A stretch of 64,000 nucleotides of DNA from Sphingopyxis sp. TUF1 (GTDB lineage Bacteria; Pseudomonadota; Alphaproteobacteria; Sphingomonadales; Sphingomonadaceae): NCBI RefSeq assembly GCF_036687315.1, contig NZ_CP144683.1:1930001-1994000 (forward strand), written 5' to 3'. This document shows, one piece after another, positions 28,300-36,492 of the stretch. Made by a program: the position numbers and the translations under genes. The notes under the pieces are model-generated. The model did no database searches, was not told the origin of the DNA, and was given only the letters and a program-made list of their open reading frames with translations. Every line of letters starts with the position of its first letter. Position 1 is the first letter of the stretch.

Positions 28300-28654
28300 G
28301 GTCAGCGTTACCAGGCTGCGCAGCACCAAGGGGCAGCTGCTCGTCTGCCTGACGGCCAAGGCGAGCGCTTTTCCCGATTGCAGCAAGGACAAGGGCTCGG
28401 TGCGTATGGCGGTGAAAGCCGTCGATGCCGACCGATTCGACATCCATGCGCCCGCGAACGGCACCTATGCCATCGCGGTGGTCCATGACGAGAATGGCAA
28501 CAACAAGATGGACAAGGCGATCTTCCTGCCAAAGGAAGGCTTCGGCTTTTCGCGCAATCCCGCGATCGCCATGGGTCCGCCGAGCTTCAAATCGGCAAGC
28601 TTTGCCGTTGCGGGCGATATGCACCAGTCGATCGAGATGAAATATATGCTGTAG
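28190..28654 (+). CDS. DUF2141-family secreted protein
   Basis: The 154-residue protein has an N-terminal signal (hydrophobic TSGLAALILCTLAANA). The DUF2141 beta-sandwich contains GQLLVCLTAKASAFP, YAIAVVHDENGNNKMD and EGFGFSRNPA. The Asp/Asn-rich DENGNNKMD looks like a cation loop. Genes of this family often accompany carotenoid clusters in sphingomonads, but no role is known. GGGGAAAT precedes the chosen ATG, and the reading frame overlaps the upstream hydroxylase gene by 110 bp in another frame. Confidence 0.82.
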   Translation: MDSISAFGIARAARTSGLAALILCTLAANAPLPPTVEVSVTRLRSTKGQLLVCLTAKASAFPDCSKDKGSVRMAVKAVDADRFDIHAPANGTYAIAVVHDENGNNKMDKAIFLPKEGFGFSRNPAIAMGPPSFKSASFAVAGDMHQSIEMKYML

Positions 28655-28762
28655 GACTGGCGACCACCCCGGAGCGATCGACGGCTTCGGGCGGCGGGCT
28701 GTCTACGCCAGCGTTGGTAGGCGTGCGTTATCCAGTCGGCACGAGGGCCACGGAATCTTTCC

Positions 28763-28847
28763 AAAGGTCAGGAAAGGTCAGCCCGGCGCGTTCGCAATCC
28801 GAGCAGCGCAGGCCGAGGGATATTTCAAAAGTCAGTAAAGGTCAGCC
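28763..28847 (+). repeat. Two copies of a tandem AAAGGTCAG motif
   Basis: AAAGGTCAGGAAAGGTCAGC at 28763-28782 recurs with two changes as AAAAGTCAGTAAAGGTCAGC at 28827-28846. Each copy contains two AAAGGTCAG-like units 10 bp apart, so four units lie on the same helical face in pairs. They fall in the 560-bp gene-free stretch between the DUF2141 gene and the acyl-CoA synthetase gene. Purpose unknown. Confidence 0.7.
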
Positions 28848-29034
28848 TTGTGCGGCCGCCGATCCGCCGTTCCGGCCGGATATGTCGCACCGGGTCGCTG
28901 CGCACGCCCCCGGCGAGCCAGTCATCGCTTCTGTCCACATGTTGAAAGAGCAAGGGTGAAGGCTGGCACACGCGCGTCATGTAGGACAGCGTTTTTTTGG
29001 TGTGTGCTTTTGCGGTGGGGAGCGGACATTAATT

Positions 29035-29163
29035 CCTCCCTGTCGCGCAGCGATGGGGAGGTGGCAGCGCGAAGCGCTGACGGAGGGGCAATAAGGTGAC
29101 GTCGCGGCCCCTCCACCACCGCTTCGCGTGGTCCCCCTCCCCACGGCTTCGCCGCAGGGAGGA
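29035..29163. repeat. Large inverted repeat, CCTCCC...GGGAGG family, copy 3
   Basis: It begins CCTCCCTGTCGCGCAGCGAT and ends GCCGCAGGGAGGAT with the family's nested arms. The left flank GGTGGGGAGCGGACATTAA is shared with the copy at 31603. It occupies the right half of the 28655-29214 gap; no gene is seen in that gap. Confidence 0.9.
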
Positions 29164-29214
29164 TTTTAGGTACGCAGCTGGTCTAAACGTGACACTCCCG
29201 GCGATGGGCCGTCC

Positions 29215-30753
29215 TCACCCGCTATGCGCATCGCGCAGTTCACGTTTAAGCACCTTGCCGATCGGGCTGCGCGGCAGTTCGGCCACGATGCGGATCGCGC
29301 TCAGCCGCTGCGTTTTGCCGACCTTGGCATTGCAGGTCTCGCGCACGCTTTCGGGATCGGCGCCGGGCTTCAGCACGACGAAAGCGACCGGGGTCTCGCC
29401 CCATTCCTCGCTCGGCATTCCGACCACTGCCGCCTCGACGACGCGGTCGTCGGCGAGCAGGATCGCCTCGAGGTCGCTGGGGAAGATGTTGAACCCGCCC
29501 GATATGATCATGTCCTTCGCACGGTCCATCAACGTCAGGAAACCGTCCTCGTCGATCCGGCCGATGTCGCCGTGGCGATAGAAGAGGTTTCCCTCGCTGT
29601 CGTACCAGTGCATCGCTTTCGTCGCATCGGGGCGGTTGTTGTATCCGGTCATCATCGCCGGACTGCGGCCGACAATCTCGCCGACCGATCCTTGCGGCAG
29701 TTCGTTGCCATCCTCGTCGATGACCTTGGCGATATGGCCGGGCGCGGGTTTGCCAACGGTGTGCAGCTTGTCAGGAAACTGATGCGCTTCGAGGATGAAG
29801 GCTGCGCCGCCCTCGGTCATGCCGTAAATCTCGACCAAGCCGCCGGGCCAGCGTTTCAGCACATCGGCTTTCAGCGCCGCGGGAAAGGGCGCCGAGGTGC
29901 AATATTTCATCACGAAGCTCGACAGGTCGAAGCGGTCGAAATCGTCGAGCGCCATGATGCGGCGATATTGCACCGGCACGAGCATGCAGTTGGTCGCGCG
30001 TTCGCGCTCCGCCAGCTCGAGGAAGCCGCGCGCATCGAATTTCTTCATCAGGACAACCTGCCCGCCCGATCCGACCGTCGGCATGAAGCTGGCCATCGTC
30101 GTGTTCGAATAGAGCGGGGTCGACAGGATCGTCACGGCGTTCGGGCCATAGGCGGGGGCACCGCGCTGGATATGTTGCCAGCGCATCGCATGGCTGTGGA
30201 CTATGCCCTTGGGTGTTCCCGTCGTGCCCGACGAATAGATGATGTTGAATCCGTCCCCGGGCAGGATCTCGCCTGGTGCCGGTTTCGTCCCCGCGGGCGC
30301 GATCCAGTCCGCCAACGGCGTGCCTGCGTCGCTGCCGTCCATCGCGATCAGGTCGCTTGCGGCGATGTCGTGCCCTTCCAAGCTCGCTTTTGCTGTCGCG
30401 TCGAGGAACAGGTGGCGCGCGCTGGTGTCGGCGATCATCGCCGCCATTTGTTCGCCCGTCGCGCTGTTGGTGATCAGCCCGGCGACACCGCCGGCGCGCA
30501 GCGTGCCGAGGATGACCGCCATCTGTTCGACGCTGTTCAGCCCTGCAATTGCAGTGCGATCCCCTTTTTGCAAGCCGTCGTGCTGCAACCGCGCTGCGAT
30601 TCGGTCGGTCAATTGATCCAGTTCGGACCAGCTCAGCCGCCGATCGGCATCGGCAGCCGCTACGGCGTCGGGACGTTCCGCGGCGTGGGCACGGACAAGG
30701 TCGGGCAGGGTGGCGAAGGCGCCGTCGAGCATTTCGATACTGGTCATGGCCAT
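29215..30753 (-). CDS. AMP-forming acyl-CoA synthetase
   Basis: The 512-residue enzyme activates a carboxylic acid to its CoA thioester through an acyl-adenylate. The P-loop is IIYSSGTTGTPKGIVHS. Later core motifs are EIYGMTEGG, YRHGDIGRIDEDGFLTLMDR, MIISGGFNIFPSDLE and the catalytic Lys in SPIGKVLKREL. The acid substrate is unknown; neighbours point to fatty-acid or aromatic-acid catabolism. An internal ATG at 30747 is an alternative start. It is divergent from a regulator gene. Confidence 0.9.
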   Translation of the reverse strand: MAMTSIEMLDGAFATLPDLVRAHAAERPDAVAAADADRRLSWSELDQLTDRIAARLQHDGLQKGDRTAIAGLNSVEQMAVILGTLRAGGVAGLITNSATGEQMAAMIADTSARHLFLDATAKASLEGHDIAASDLIAMDGSDAGTPLADWIAPAGTKPAPGEILPGDGFNIIYSSGTTGTPKGIVHSHAMRWQHIQRGAPAYGPNAVTILSTPLYSNTTMASFMPTVGSGGQVVLMKKFDARGFLELAERERATNCMLVPVQYRRIMALDDFDRFDLSSFVMKYCTSAPFPAALKADVLKRWPGGLVEIYGMTEGGAAFILEAHQFPDKLHTVGKPAPGHIAKVIDEDGNELPQGSVGEIVGRSPAMMTGYNNRPDATKAMHWYDSEGNLFYRHGDIGRIDEDGFLTLMDRAKDMIISGGFNIFPSDLEAILLADDRVVEAAVVGMPSEEWGETPVAFVVLKPGADPESVRETCNAKVGKTQRLSAIRIVAELPRSPIGKVLKRELRDAHSG

Positions 30754-30834
30754 GGACTAGCACAGCCGAAAGGCGGTGCAATGCTGGCGGGGCGGCGGCG
30801 CGATACAATGTTGCGGCGGCGATCGGGGTTGCGG

Positions 30835-31560
30835 ATGGCATCATCGGAGAGCGTCGCCGACGGCGGCAGGACGTTGCGCGTCGCCGTCTATCACCCGTGT
30901 GCCGAACGCGCCGAGACGCTTTGCGCCGCGATCGAGGGGGCGGGGCTGGCGGCGCAATTATTGCCATCGCACGTCAACGGGATACGTCCGTGGCGCGACC
31001 GCTGTTTCGACCTGCTCATCGTCAATCCGTTTCTCGACTGGCAGGAGCCCTTCGCCTTTGTCCGTCTCGCCGCTTCGGTTGCCGGGCAGCGTCCGCTGAT
31101 CGCGATGTCGGACCGCGACTCGCTCGACGATCGGCTGCTGGCGCTCGCCGCCGGCGCCGACGATGCCGTGGGCTGGACCGACAATCTTCCCGAATTGCTC
31201 GCGCGCATCGCGGGGTTGCTCCGGCGCAGCCGCATTGCGACGGGGCAGCTCGGCGCGGGCGAGCTCAGGATCGACCTGATCGACCGGCGCGTCGAGCGCG
31301 CGGGGCAGCTGATCCGCATGCCGCTGCGCGAATTCGACCTGCTAGCCAACCTCGCGCGCGTTCCCGACCGCCCGCTGTCGCGCGACACGCTGTTGAGGGC
31401 CGTGTGGCGGATCGATTTCGATCCGGGGACGAACCGCGTCGAAGTGCATATGTCGCGGCTGCGCGCGAAGGTCGACCGCGGCTTTGCCTGGCCGATGCTG
31501 CGCACGGTGAAGGGCGTCGGCTATGCGCTGCGCTCGCGGCCGGAAACTTCGTGGCCTTGA
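30835..31560 (+). CDS. OmpR/PhoB-type winged-helix regulator with a degenerate receiver
   Basis: The 241-residue protein has an N-terminal receiver-like domain (about residues 15-125). At the usual phospho-acceptor strand it reads DLLIVNPFLD, with Asn where Asp is expected. The C-terminal OmpR-type winged helix has MPLREFDLLANLARVPDR, TLLRAVWRIDF and VEVHMSRLRAKV. It is probably phosphorylation-independent. No kinase gene is adjacent, and it is divergent from an acyl-CoA synthetase gene. In-frame ATGs at 30781 (with AAAGGCGG upstream) and 30808 are alternative starts. Confidence 0.82.
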   Translation: MASSESVADGGRTLRVAVYHPCAERAETLCAAIEGAGLAAQLLPSHVNGIRPWRDRCFDLLIVNPFLDWQEPFAFVRLAASVAGQRPLIAMSDRDSLDDRLLALAAGADDAVGWTDNLPELLARIAGLLRRSRIATGQLGAGELRIDLIDRRVERAGQLIRMPLREFDLLANLARVPDRPLSRDTLLRAVWRIDFDPGTNRVEVHMSRLRAKVDRGFAWPMLRTVKGVGYALRSRPETSWP

Positions 31561-31602
31561 AGGGGTGTCGGCGGATTTAGCGTGGGGAGCGGACGTTTAA
31601 AT

Positions 31603-31735
31603 CCTCCCTGTGGCGAAGCCATGGGGAGGGGAACTGCTCGCGCAGCGAGTGGTGGAGGGGCCGCGACGGTAGCGCCACGGCCCCTCCGTCAGCGCTTCGC
31701 GCTGCCACCTCCCCATGGCTTCGCCACTGGGAGGA
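31603..31735. repeat. Large inverted repeat, CCTCCC...GGGAGG family, copy 4
   Basis: CCTCCCTGTGGCGAAGCCAT at the left is answered at the right by its near-exact complement ATGGCTTCGCCACTGGGAGG. The internal order of blocks is inverted relative to copies 1-3. It lies in the 341-bp gap 31561-31901, which otherwise shows no gene apart from the leader of the downstream synthetase. Confidence 0.9.
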
Positions 31736-31901
31736 TTAGTGGCAGCTTTCGGCCGAAACCGGTCATTCCCCACCCCCTCCACTGATCTTGTTCCGCAGTT
31801 TTCCTGATCCTGTCACGCATCCCAGCTCGCTTGACCAAAAGTTTCAGCTTGCTACTCATCTTCGCCATAAAGAAAGCAACGATTCCCGGAGATGATGCCC
31901 G

Positions 31902-33434
31902 ATGCACCCCTCAGTTCACGCGCGTAGCAATCCCGACAAGGCCGCGATCATCGTCGCCGAAACGGGCGAAGAAATCAGCTATGGCGAACTCGACGCTGCA
32001 TCGAACCGCGCGGCGCAGCTTTTTCGCGCCAATGGGCTCGGGCATGAGGATGTCGTTGCCTTCATGCTCGACAACACGCCGCATTATTATGGCCTGACGT
32101 GGGGCGCGCAGCGCGCGGGACTGCGTTACGTCTGCATCTCGTCGCGGCTGACGCGGGACGAGACCGACTATATCCTCGAAAATTCGGGCGCGAAGATTCT
32201 GGTCGTATCCGCAAGCCTGGCGGGCGCAGCGGAGCAGCTGACGACCGGCATCAAGCGTTTAGCGATGGGCGGCGCCATCGCAGGCTATGAAAGCTGGGAG
32301 GATGCCGTTGCTGCGATGCCCGCGACCCCGGTTGCCGATGAGCGCGCGGGGGTCGATATGCTCTATTCGTCGGGAACAACCGGGCGGCCGAAGGGTGTGC
32401 GCGTGCCGCTGCCCGAAGACCCCGCGATCGACGCGACGAACAGCCTGGTCATGCTTGCCTCGGCGGTGTTCCAGATCAATGCGGACAGCATCTATCTCTC
32501 GCCCGCGCCGCTCTATCATGCCGCGCCGCTGCGCTGGTCGATGACGATCCACCGGCTCGGCGGCACGGTCGTGCTGATGAAGAAATTCGATCCCGAGGCA
32601 GCGTTGGCGCATATCGAAAAATATCGCGTGAACAGCAGTCAGTGGGTGCCGACGCATTTTGTGCGGATGCTGAAATTGCCCGAGGAGGTCCGCGCCCGCT
32701 ACGATATTTCGTCGCTCAAGGTCGCGATCCACGCTGCGGCGCCGTGCCCGGTGCCGGTCAAGCAGGCGATGATCGATTGGTGGGGGCCGGTGCTGTTCGA
32801 ATATTATGCCGGGTCGGAGGGCAATGGCATGACCTTCATCTCCAGCGCCGACTGGCTGACGCACAAGGGCAGCGTCGGGCGACCGATCCTGGGTACGGTG
32901 CATATCATGGGCGAGGATCATGAGACCGAGCTCGGCGCGGGCGAGGAAGGCACGGTTTTCTTCGAGAGCGAGAATGTCTTCGAATATCATGGCGATGATG
33001 AGAAAACCGCGTCGAGTCGCAATTCGAAGGGCTGGTCGACGCTCGGCGATGTCGGCAAGCTCGACGACGAAGGCTTTCTCTATCTCACCGACCGCAAGAG
33101 CTTCATGATCATCTCGGGCGGGGTGAATATCTATCCGCAGGAAATCGAGAATCATCTCGTCACCCACCCCAAGGTCGCCGACGTCGCCGTGGTCGGCGGG
33201 CCGCATGAGGAGATGGGCGAAGAGGTGATCGCGGTGATCCAGCCCGCCGATATGGCCGAGGCGGACGACGCACTGCGGGGCGAGCTGATCGCCTATGCGC
33301 GTGAAAAACTGTCGGGGGTGAAAATCCCGCGCCGGATCGATTTCATGGAAGCGCTGCCGCGGCACGACACGGGCAAGCTCTACAAGCGGCTGCTGCGCGA
33401 CCAATATTGGGAAAAGGCAAAGGCCGAGGCGTGA
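31902..33434 (+). CDS. AMP-forming acyl-CoA synthetase
   Basis: The 510-residue enzyme has the adenylation P-loop MLYSSGTTGRPKGVRVP, EYYAGSEGNG, YLTDRKSFMIISGGVNIYPQEIE and the C-terminal catalytic Lys in HDTGKLYKRLL. It belongs to the same superfamily as the synthetase at 29215 but is clearly divergent. The downstream HCCA-isomerase-like and crotonase genes are two and eleven bases away from their predecessors, so the three form one catabolic operon. The substrate acid is unknown; steroid, terpenoid or aryl side chains are possible. Confidence 0.9.
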   Translation: MHPSVHARSNPDKAAIIVAETGEEISYGELDAASNRAAQLFRANGLGHEDVVAFMLDNTPHYYGLTWGAQRAGLRYVCISSRLTRDETDYILENSGAKILVVSASLAGAAEQLTTGIKRLAMGGAIAGYESWEDAVAAMPATPVADERAGVDMLYSSGTTGRPKGVRVPLPEDPAIDATNSLVMLASAVFQINADSIYLSPAPLYHAAPLRWSMTIHRLGGTVVLMKKFDPEAALAHIEKYRVNSSQWVPTHFVRMLKLPEEVRARYDISSLKVAIHAAAPCPVPVKQAMIDWWGPVLFEYYAGSEGNGMTFISSADWLTHKGSVGRPILGTVHIMGEDHETELGAGEEGTVFFESENVFEYHGDDEKTASSRNSKGWSTLGDVGKLDDEGFLYLTDRKSFMIISGGVNIYPQEIENHLVTHPKVADVAVVGGPHEEMGEEVIAVIQPADMAEADDALRGELIAYAREKLSGVKIPRRIDFMEALPRHDTGKLYKRLLRDQYWEKAKAEA

Positions 33435-33436
33435 AC

Positions 33437-34054
33437 ATGACCGCCGCGCGTGTCGAATTTTTCTTCGACCTCTCCTCGCCCTGGACTTGTCTCGCGTTTC
33501 ATAATCTGCCGGGCGTGCTCGAACGGACGGACGCGACGGCGGTGTATCGGCCGATCCTCGTCGGCGGGGTATTTAACGCGGTGAACCCCGCCGTCTATGC
33601 GGCGCGCGAGCAGGTCGACAACCGGCGGCTCCAGCATAGCTGGAAGGTGCTGAAGGACTGGGCGCGGCTCGCGGGCGTGCCGATGAACTTTCCGTCAGAG
33701 TGGCATCCGGCGAAGAGTATCGCCGCGATGCGGTTCTGCTGCGCGCTGGAGGAGGATCAGGCGGCGCTCGTGCGATTCGCGCGCGGCGCCTTTGCAAGCT
33801 ATTTCGACCAGCAGGAAAATCTGGACGACCCGGCAGTGCTCGCGGCGGTCGCCGATGCCGAAGGACTCGATGGCGCCGCACTTGCGGCTGCGGCGGGCAG
33901 CGATGCGGTGAAGGCGCGGCTGCGCGCCAATACCGACGAACTCATCGCGCGCGGCGGCTATGGTTCGCCGACGATCTTTGTCGACGGCGATGACATGTAT
34001 TTTGGCAACGACCAGCTTCCGCTCGTCGAAGCCGCCCTAAAACGTACAGCGTAG
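33437..34054 (+). CDS. 2-hydroxychromene-2-carboxylate isomerase-like protein (DsbA/GST-kappa fold)
   Basis: The 205-residue protein has the family N-terminus VEFFFDLSSPWTCLAFHNLP, with the catalytic Ser region SSP, and the C-terminal thioredoxin-fold segment GGYGSPTIFVDGDDMYFGND. Named members isomerise 2-hydroxychromene-2-carboxylate in naphthalene-type catabolism, but many relatives have unknown substrates. The start is two bases after the synthetase stop. A related gene, frameshifted, lies at 62852. Confidence 0.87.
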   Translation: MTAARVEFFFDLSSPWTCLAFHNLPGVLERTDATAVYRPILVGGVFNAVNPAVYAAREQVDNRRLQHSWKVLKDWARLAGVPMNFPSEWHPAKSIAAMRFCCALEEDQAALVRFARGAFASYFDQQENLDDPAVLAAVADAEGLDGAALAAAAGSDAVKARLRANTDELIARGGYGSPTIFVDGDDMYFGNDQLPLVEAALKRTA

Positions 34055-34065
34055 AGGACTCTCCC

Positions 34066-34869
34066 ATGAAGGACCGGATTTCGATCACCATGCTCGAAGG
34101 CGGGATCGCCGACGTCCGGCTGATCCGCGCCGACAAGATGAATGCGCTCGACACCGCGATGTGGGAGGCGCTGGCGCAAGCGGTCGATCAGTTGAAGGCC
34201 GCCGCGGACCTGCGCGTCGTCGTCCTGTCGGGCGAAGGCCGCGCCTTTTGCGCCGGGCTCGATCTTTCCAGCCTCAGCAACGAGCGCGATCCGGGGGCGA
34301 GCAGCGCGGGCGGTAGTCTCGCCGATCGCACGCGGGGCATCGCCAACAACGCCCAATATGCCGCCTGGGGCTGGCGCGAACTGCCGGTGCCGGTGATCGC
34401 GGCGGTGCACGGCGTCGCCTTTGGCGCGGGCAGCCAGATCATGGCGGCAGCGGACATTCGTATCGTCCACCCGGACACGCGGATCGCGATCATGGAAATG
34501 CGCTGGGGGCTGGTTCCTGATGTCGCCGGCATGGCGCTGTGGCGCACGCAGGTCGCCGACGATGTGCTGCGCGAGATGATCTACACCAACCGCGAATTCA
34601 CCGGGTCGGAGGCGAAGCTGCTCGGCTTTGCGACGCATGTCTCCGACGACCCGCTGGCCAAGGCGATGGATCTGGCACAGGTGATCGCCGACAAGAATCC
34701 GCACGCGATTCGCGGCGCCAAACGGCTCTGCAACATGCTCGGCCATGCGAGCGACGCCGAGATATTGCAGGCCGAGAGCGACGAGCAGGTCAAGGTGATG
34801 CGCACCCCGAACCAAATCGAGGCGGTGATGGCGGGGATGCAGAAGCGGCGGCCGAATTTCACGGATTGA
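34066..34869 (+). CDS. Crotonase/enoyl-CoA hydratase-family enzyme
   Basis: The 267-residue protein has the crotonase oxyanion-hole segments GEGRAFCAGLDLSSL and HGVAFGAGSQIMAAADIRI. The second active-site region is MEMRWGLVPDVAG, with Asp where classical hydratases have Glu-Gly, so it may be an isomerase or hydrolase rather than a hydratase. It completes the operon synthetase, HCCA-isomerase-like protein, crotonase. An inverted repeat follows the stop. Confidence 0.9.
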   Translation: MKDRISITMLEGGIADVRLIRADKMNALDTAMWEALAQAVDQLKAAADLRVVVLSGEGRAFCAGLDLSSLSNERDPGASSAGGSLADRTRGIANNAQYAAWGWRELPVPVIAAVHGVAFGAGSQIMAAADIRIVHPDTRIAIMEMRWGLVPDVAGMALWRTQVADDVLREMIYTNREFTGSEAKLLGFATHVSDDPLAKAMDLAQVIADKNPHAIRGAKRLCNMLGHASDAEILQAESDEQVKVMRTPNQIEAVMAGMQKRRPNFTD

Positions 34870-34870
34870 C

Positions 34871-34948
34871 CGTCGCCCCCGCGAAGGCGGGGGCCGTCTG
34901 CAACCTTGCGCTATTTCGACAGCGGCCCCCGCCTTCGCGGGGGCGACG
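34871..34948. repeat. Inverted repeat, CCCCCGCGAAGGCGGGGGC family, copy 2
   Basis: CGTCGCCCCCGCGAAGGCGG recurs inverted about 40 bp later, ending GGGGGCGACG. It fills the entire space between the convergent crotonase and ATP12 stop codons and could act as a bidirectional terminator. The other copy is at 8463. Confidence 0.9.
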
Positions 34949-34949
34949 C

Positions 34950-35642
34950 TTAGGCGAGCAACTTGAGAAATCGCGCCGCATTGTCCCAGTCGCGTTGTTT
35001 CGCGGCGCGTGCCTTCTGCGCTTCGCTGTCGGCGCCCCAGCGGCGTTCCTGGTAGAGTTCGTCGAGGCTGACCGCTTGCCACAAGGCATCGGCGTCGAAG
35101 CTGTTTTCGAGAAGCGCGAGGCCCGCGACGAGCGATCCGCCGATTGTGACCAGCGGGGTCAGCGCGGTGATCTGCCAATGGTCGAGCGCGCGCACCGCCG
35201 CCTGCAACGCGGCGATTGTGGCCTCCGGCTGGTCGACCGGCAACACGCCTTGCGTCAGTGTGAATTCGATGCCGTAATGCCCTTCGGCCCAGGCGAGCAA
35301 CGGGTTCCACGCCGCGGCCTGTTCGGCCTGCAACGCCGCATCGCGGGCGTCGCGGTAACAAAGAAGATCGCTTTGCGCATAGGCGGCAACCGGCGCGGCA
35401 AAGGCCGCGACGTCCGGCGCGGTCAGGTCGATCGCGGCATTGGTGAGCCCGGTCATCGGCATCGCCGCAGGATCGATCGTTTCACCGACATCGCGCCATT
35501 CGGCGGCGATCGCTTCGGCGAGCGCAGGATTCGCGACCGCCAGCGGGGCACGCTGCGGCGTGCGGACCGGCCGCCCGTCGAGCGCGATGCCCCAGCCGCC
35601 GTTTTCCTCGACGACGGCCGCCTCTTTCCAGAAGCGCTTCAC
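34950..35642 (-). CDS. ATP12-family F1-ATPase assembly chaperone
   Basis: The 230-residue protein matches ATP12 (F1 alpha-subunit chaperone) with FWKEAAVVEENGGWGIALDG, LDGRPVRTPQRAPLAV, SDLLCYRDARD and WNPLLAWAEGHYGI. Alphaproteobacteria commonly carry this mitochondrial-type chaperone. The start is GTG, supported by a GTGA overlap with the upstream small membrane-protein gene. It is the last gene of the crcB-rluA-paiB-like chain. Confidence 0.9.
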   Translation of the reverse strand: MKRFWKEAAVVEENGGWGIALDGRPVRTPQRAPLAVANPALAEAIAAEWRDVGETIDPAAMPMTGLTNAAIDLTAPDVAAFAAPVAAYAQSDLLCYRDARDAALQAEQAAAWNPLLAWAEGHYGIEFTLTQGVLPVDQPEATIAALQAAVRALDHWQITALTPLVTIGGSLVAGLALLENSFDADALWQAVSLDELYQERRWGADSEAQKARAAKQRDWDNAARFLKLLA

Positions 35643-35875
35643 AGTTCTTTGGGCGTGCGCCAGCGACGTGCGAGCAGCAACGGCATCACCGCAAAATCGA
35701 ACGCGCCGATCAGCACGATCGCCACACCGATCCAGCGATCGGTCGGCTGTCCCGCCAGCGAAAAGCCGCCGCTGATGAGGATGAAACCGATCGCGATGAA
35801 GGCAACGCCCATCAGGCGCATGATCGCCATCGCGAAAAAGCGTTTCTTGGCGAGCGCGTCGTTGGCGGGTGTCAT
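35639..35875 (-). CDS. Small two-helix membrane protein
   Basis: The 78-residue protein has two hydrophobic helices (AIMRLMGVAFIAIGFILIS and WIGVAIVLIGAFDFAVMPLLL) and a basic C-terminus. It overlaps the upstream gene by four bases and the ATP12 gene by four bases, so it is translated as part of the chain. No family was recognised beyond a generic small inner-membrane protein. Confidence 0.8.
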   Translation of the reverse strand: MTPANDALAKKRFFAMAIMRLMGVAFIAIGFILISGGFSLAGQPTDRWIGVAIVLIGAFDFAVMPLLLARRWRTPKEL

Positions 35876-36492
35876 GCGCCCTCCCTATCGCCGCCAAGGT
35901 GGCGCATCAACTGCGCGAGCGCGCCATGGCCCGTCGCTTCCATGCCCGCGATGACCCGCTCGCGTTCGTCGGCGGACTTGTTCTGCGACAGCTTGATCGT
36001 CGGGCGCCACGCCGTGATCCGCATTTCGAAGCCGACGATCGCGCCGGTCATCTTGCTAAACAATGCCGGGTTCATTTTTGCGCGTGTCCACGGCGGGTTC
36101 GCGCCGACTCGCGCTTCATGCGTCGCCGACAGCGTATCGAGCTGCTCTACCAGCGCTGCATCGTCGAGCTTCGTCGTTACCCCTTCCATCTCGATCGTGA
36201 CATAATTCCACGTCGGCACCTGATCGGCGTCGGCGTACCAGCTCGCGCTGACATAAGCGTCGGGGCCCTGCACGACGGCGAGCGCGGTCGCGCCATCGAG
36301 GTGCCGCGTCAGTGCATTTCCGCGCGCGAGGTGGAATTGCAGCGTCGCCGCCTCGTCGCTCAGCACCACCGGCGCATGCGCGACGCGCGGCCCATCGGGG
36401 GTGTTCGCAAAGATCGCGGCAAAGCCGATCTCGCGAACCAGCAATTCGGCGAGATCGTCCTGCTTGGGACGAAAGGCGCTGTTCGGATGCAT
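35872..36492 (-). CDS. PaiB-family FMN-binding protein
   Basis: The 206-residue protein begins MHPNSAFRP, the PaiB-family start. It has FHLARGNALTRHL, DAYVSASWY, VPTWNYVTIEMEG and MTGAIVGFEMRITAW, typical of the FMN-binding split barrel. Bacillus PaiB is a negative regulator of sporulation and protease genes, but in proteobacteria the role is unclear. It shares one base with the rluA stop (TGATG). Confidence 0.9.
   Translation of the reverse strand: MHPNSAFRPKQDDLAELLVREIGFAAIFANTPDGPRVAHAPVVLSDEAATLQFHLARGNALTRHLDGATALAVVQGPDAYVSASWYADADQVPTWNYVTIEMEGVTTKLDDAALVEQLDTLSATHEARVGANPPWTRAKMNPALFSKMTGAIVGFEMRITAWRPTIKLSQNKSADERERVIAGMEATGHGALAQLMRHLGGDREGA

Noticed and set aside
28714..28959. 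81-codon open frame covering the AAAGGTCAG repeats
   Set aside because: Repeats explain the sequence; no ribosome-binding site or motif.
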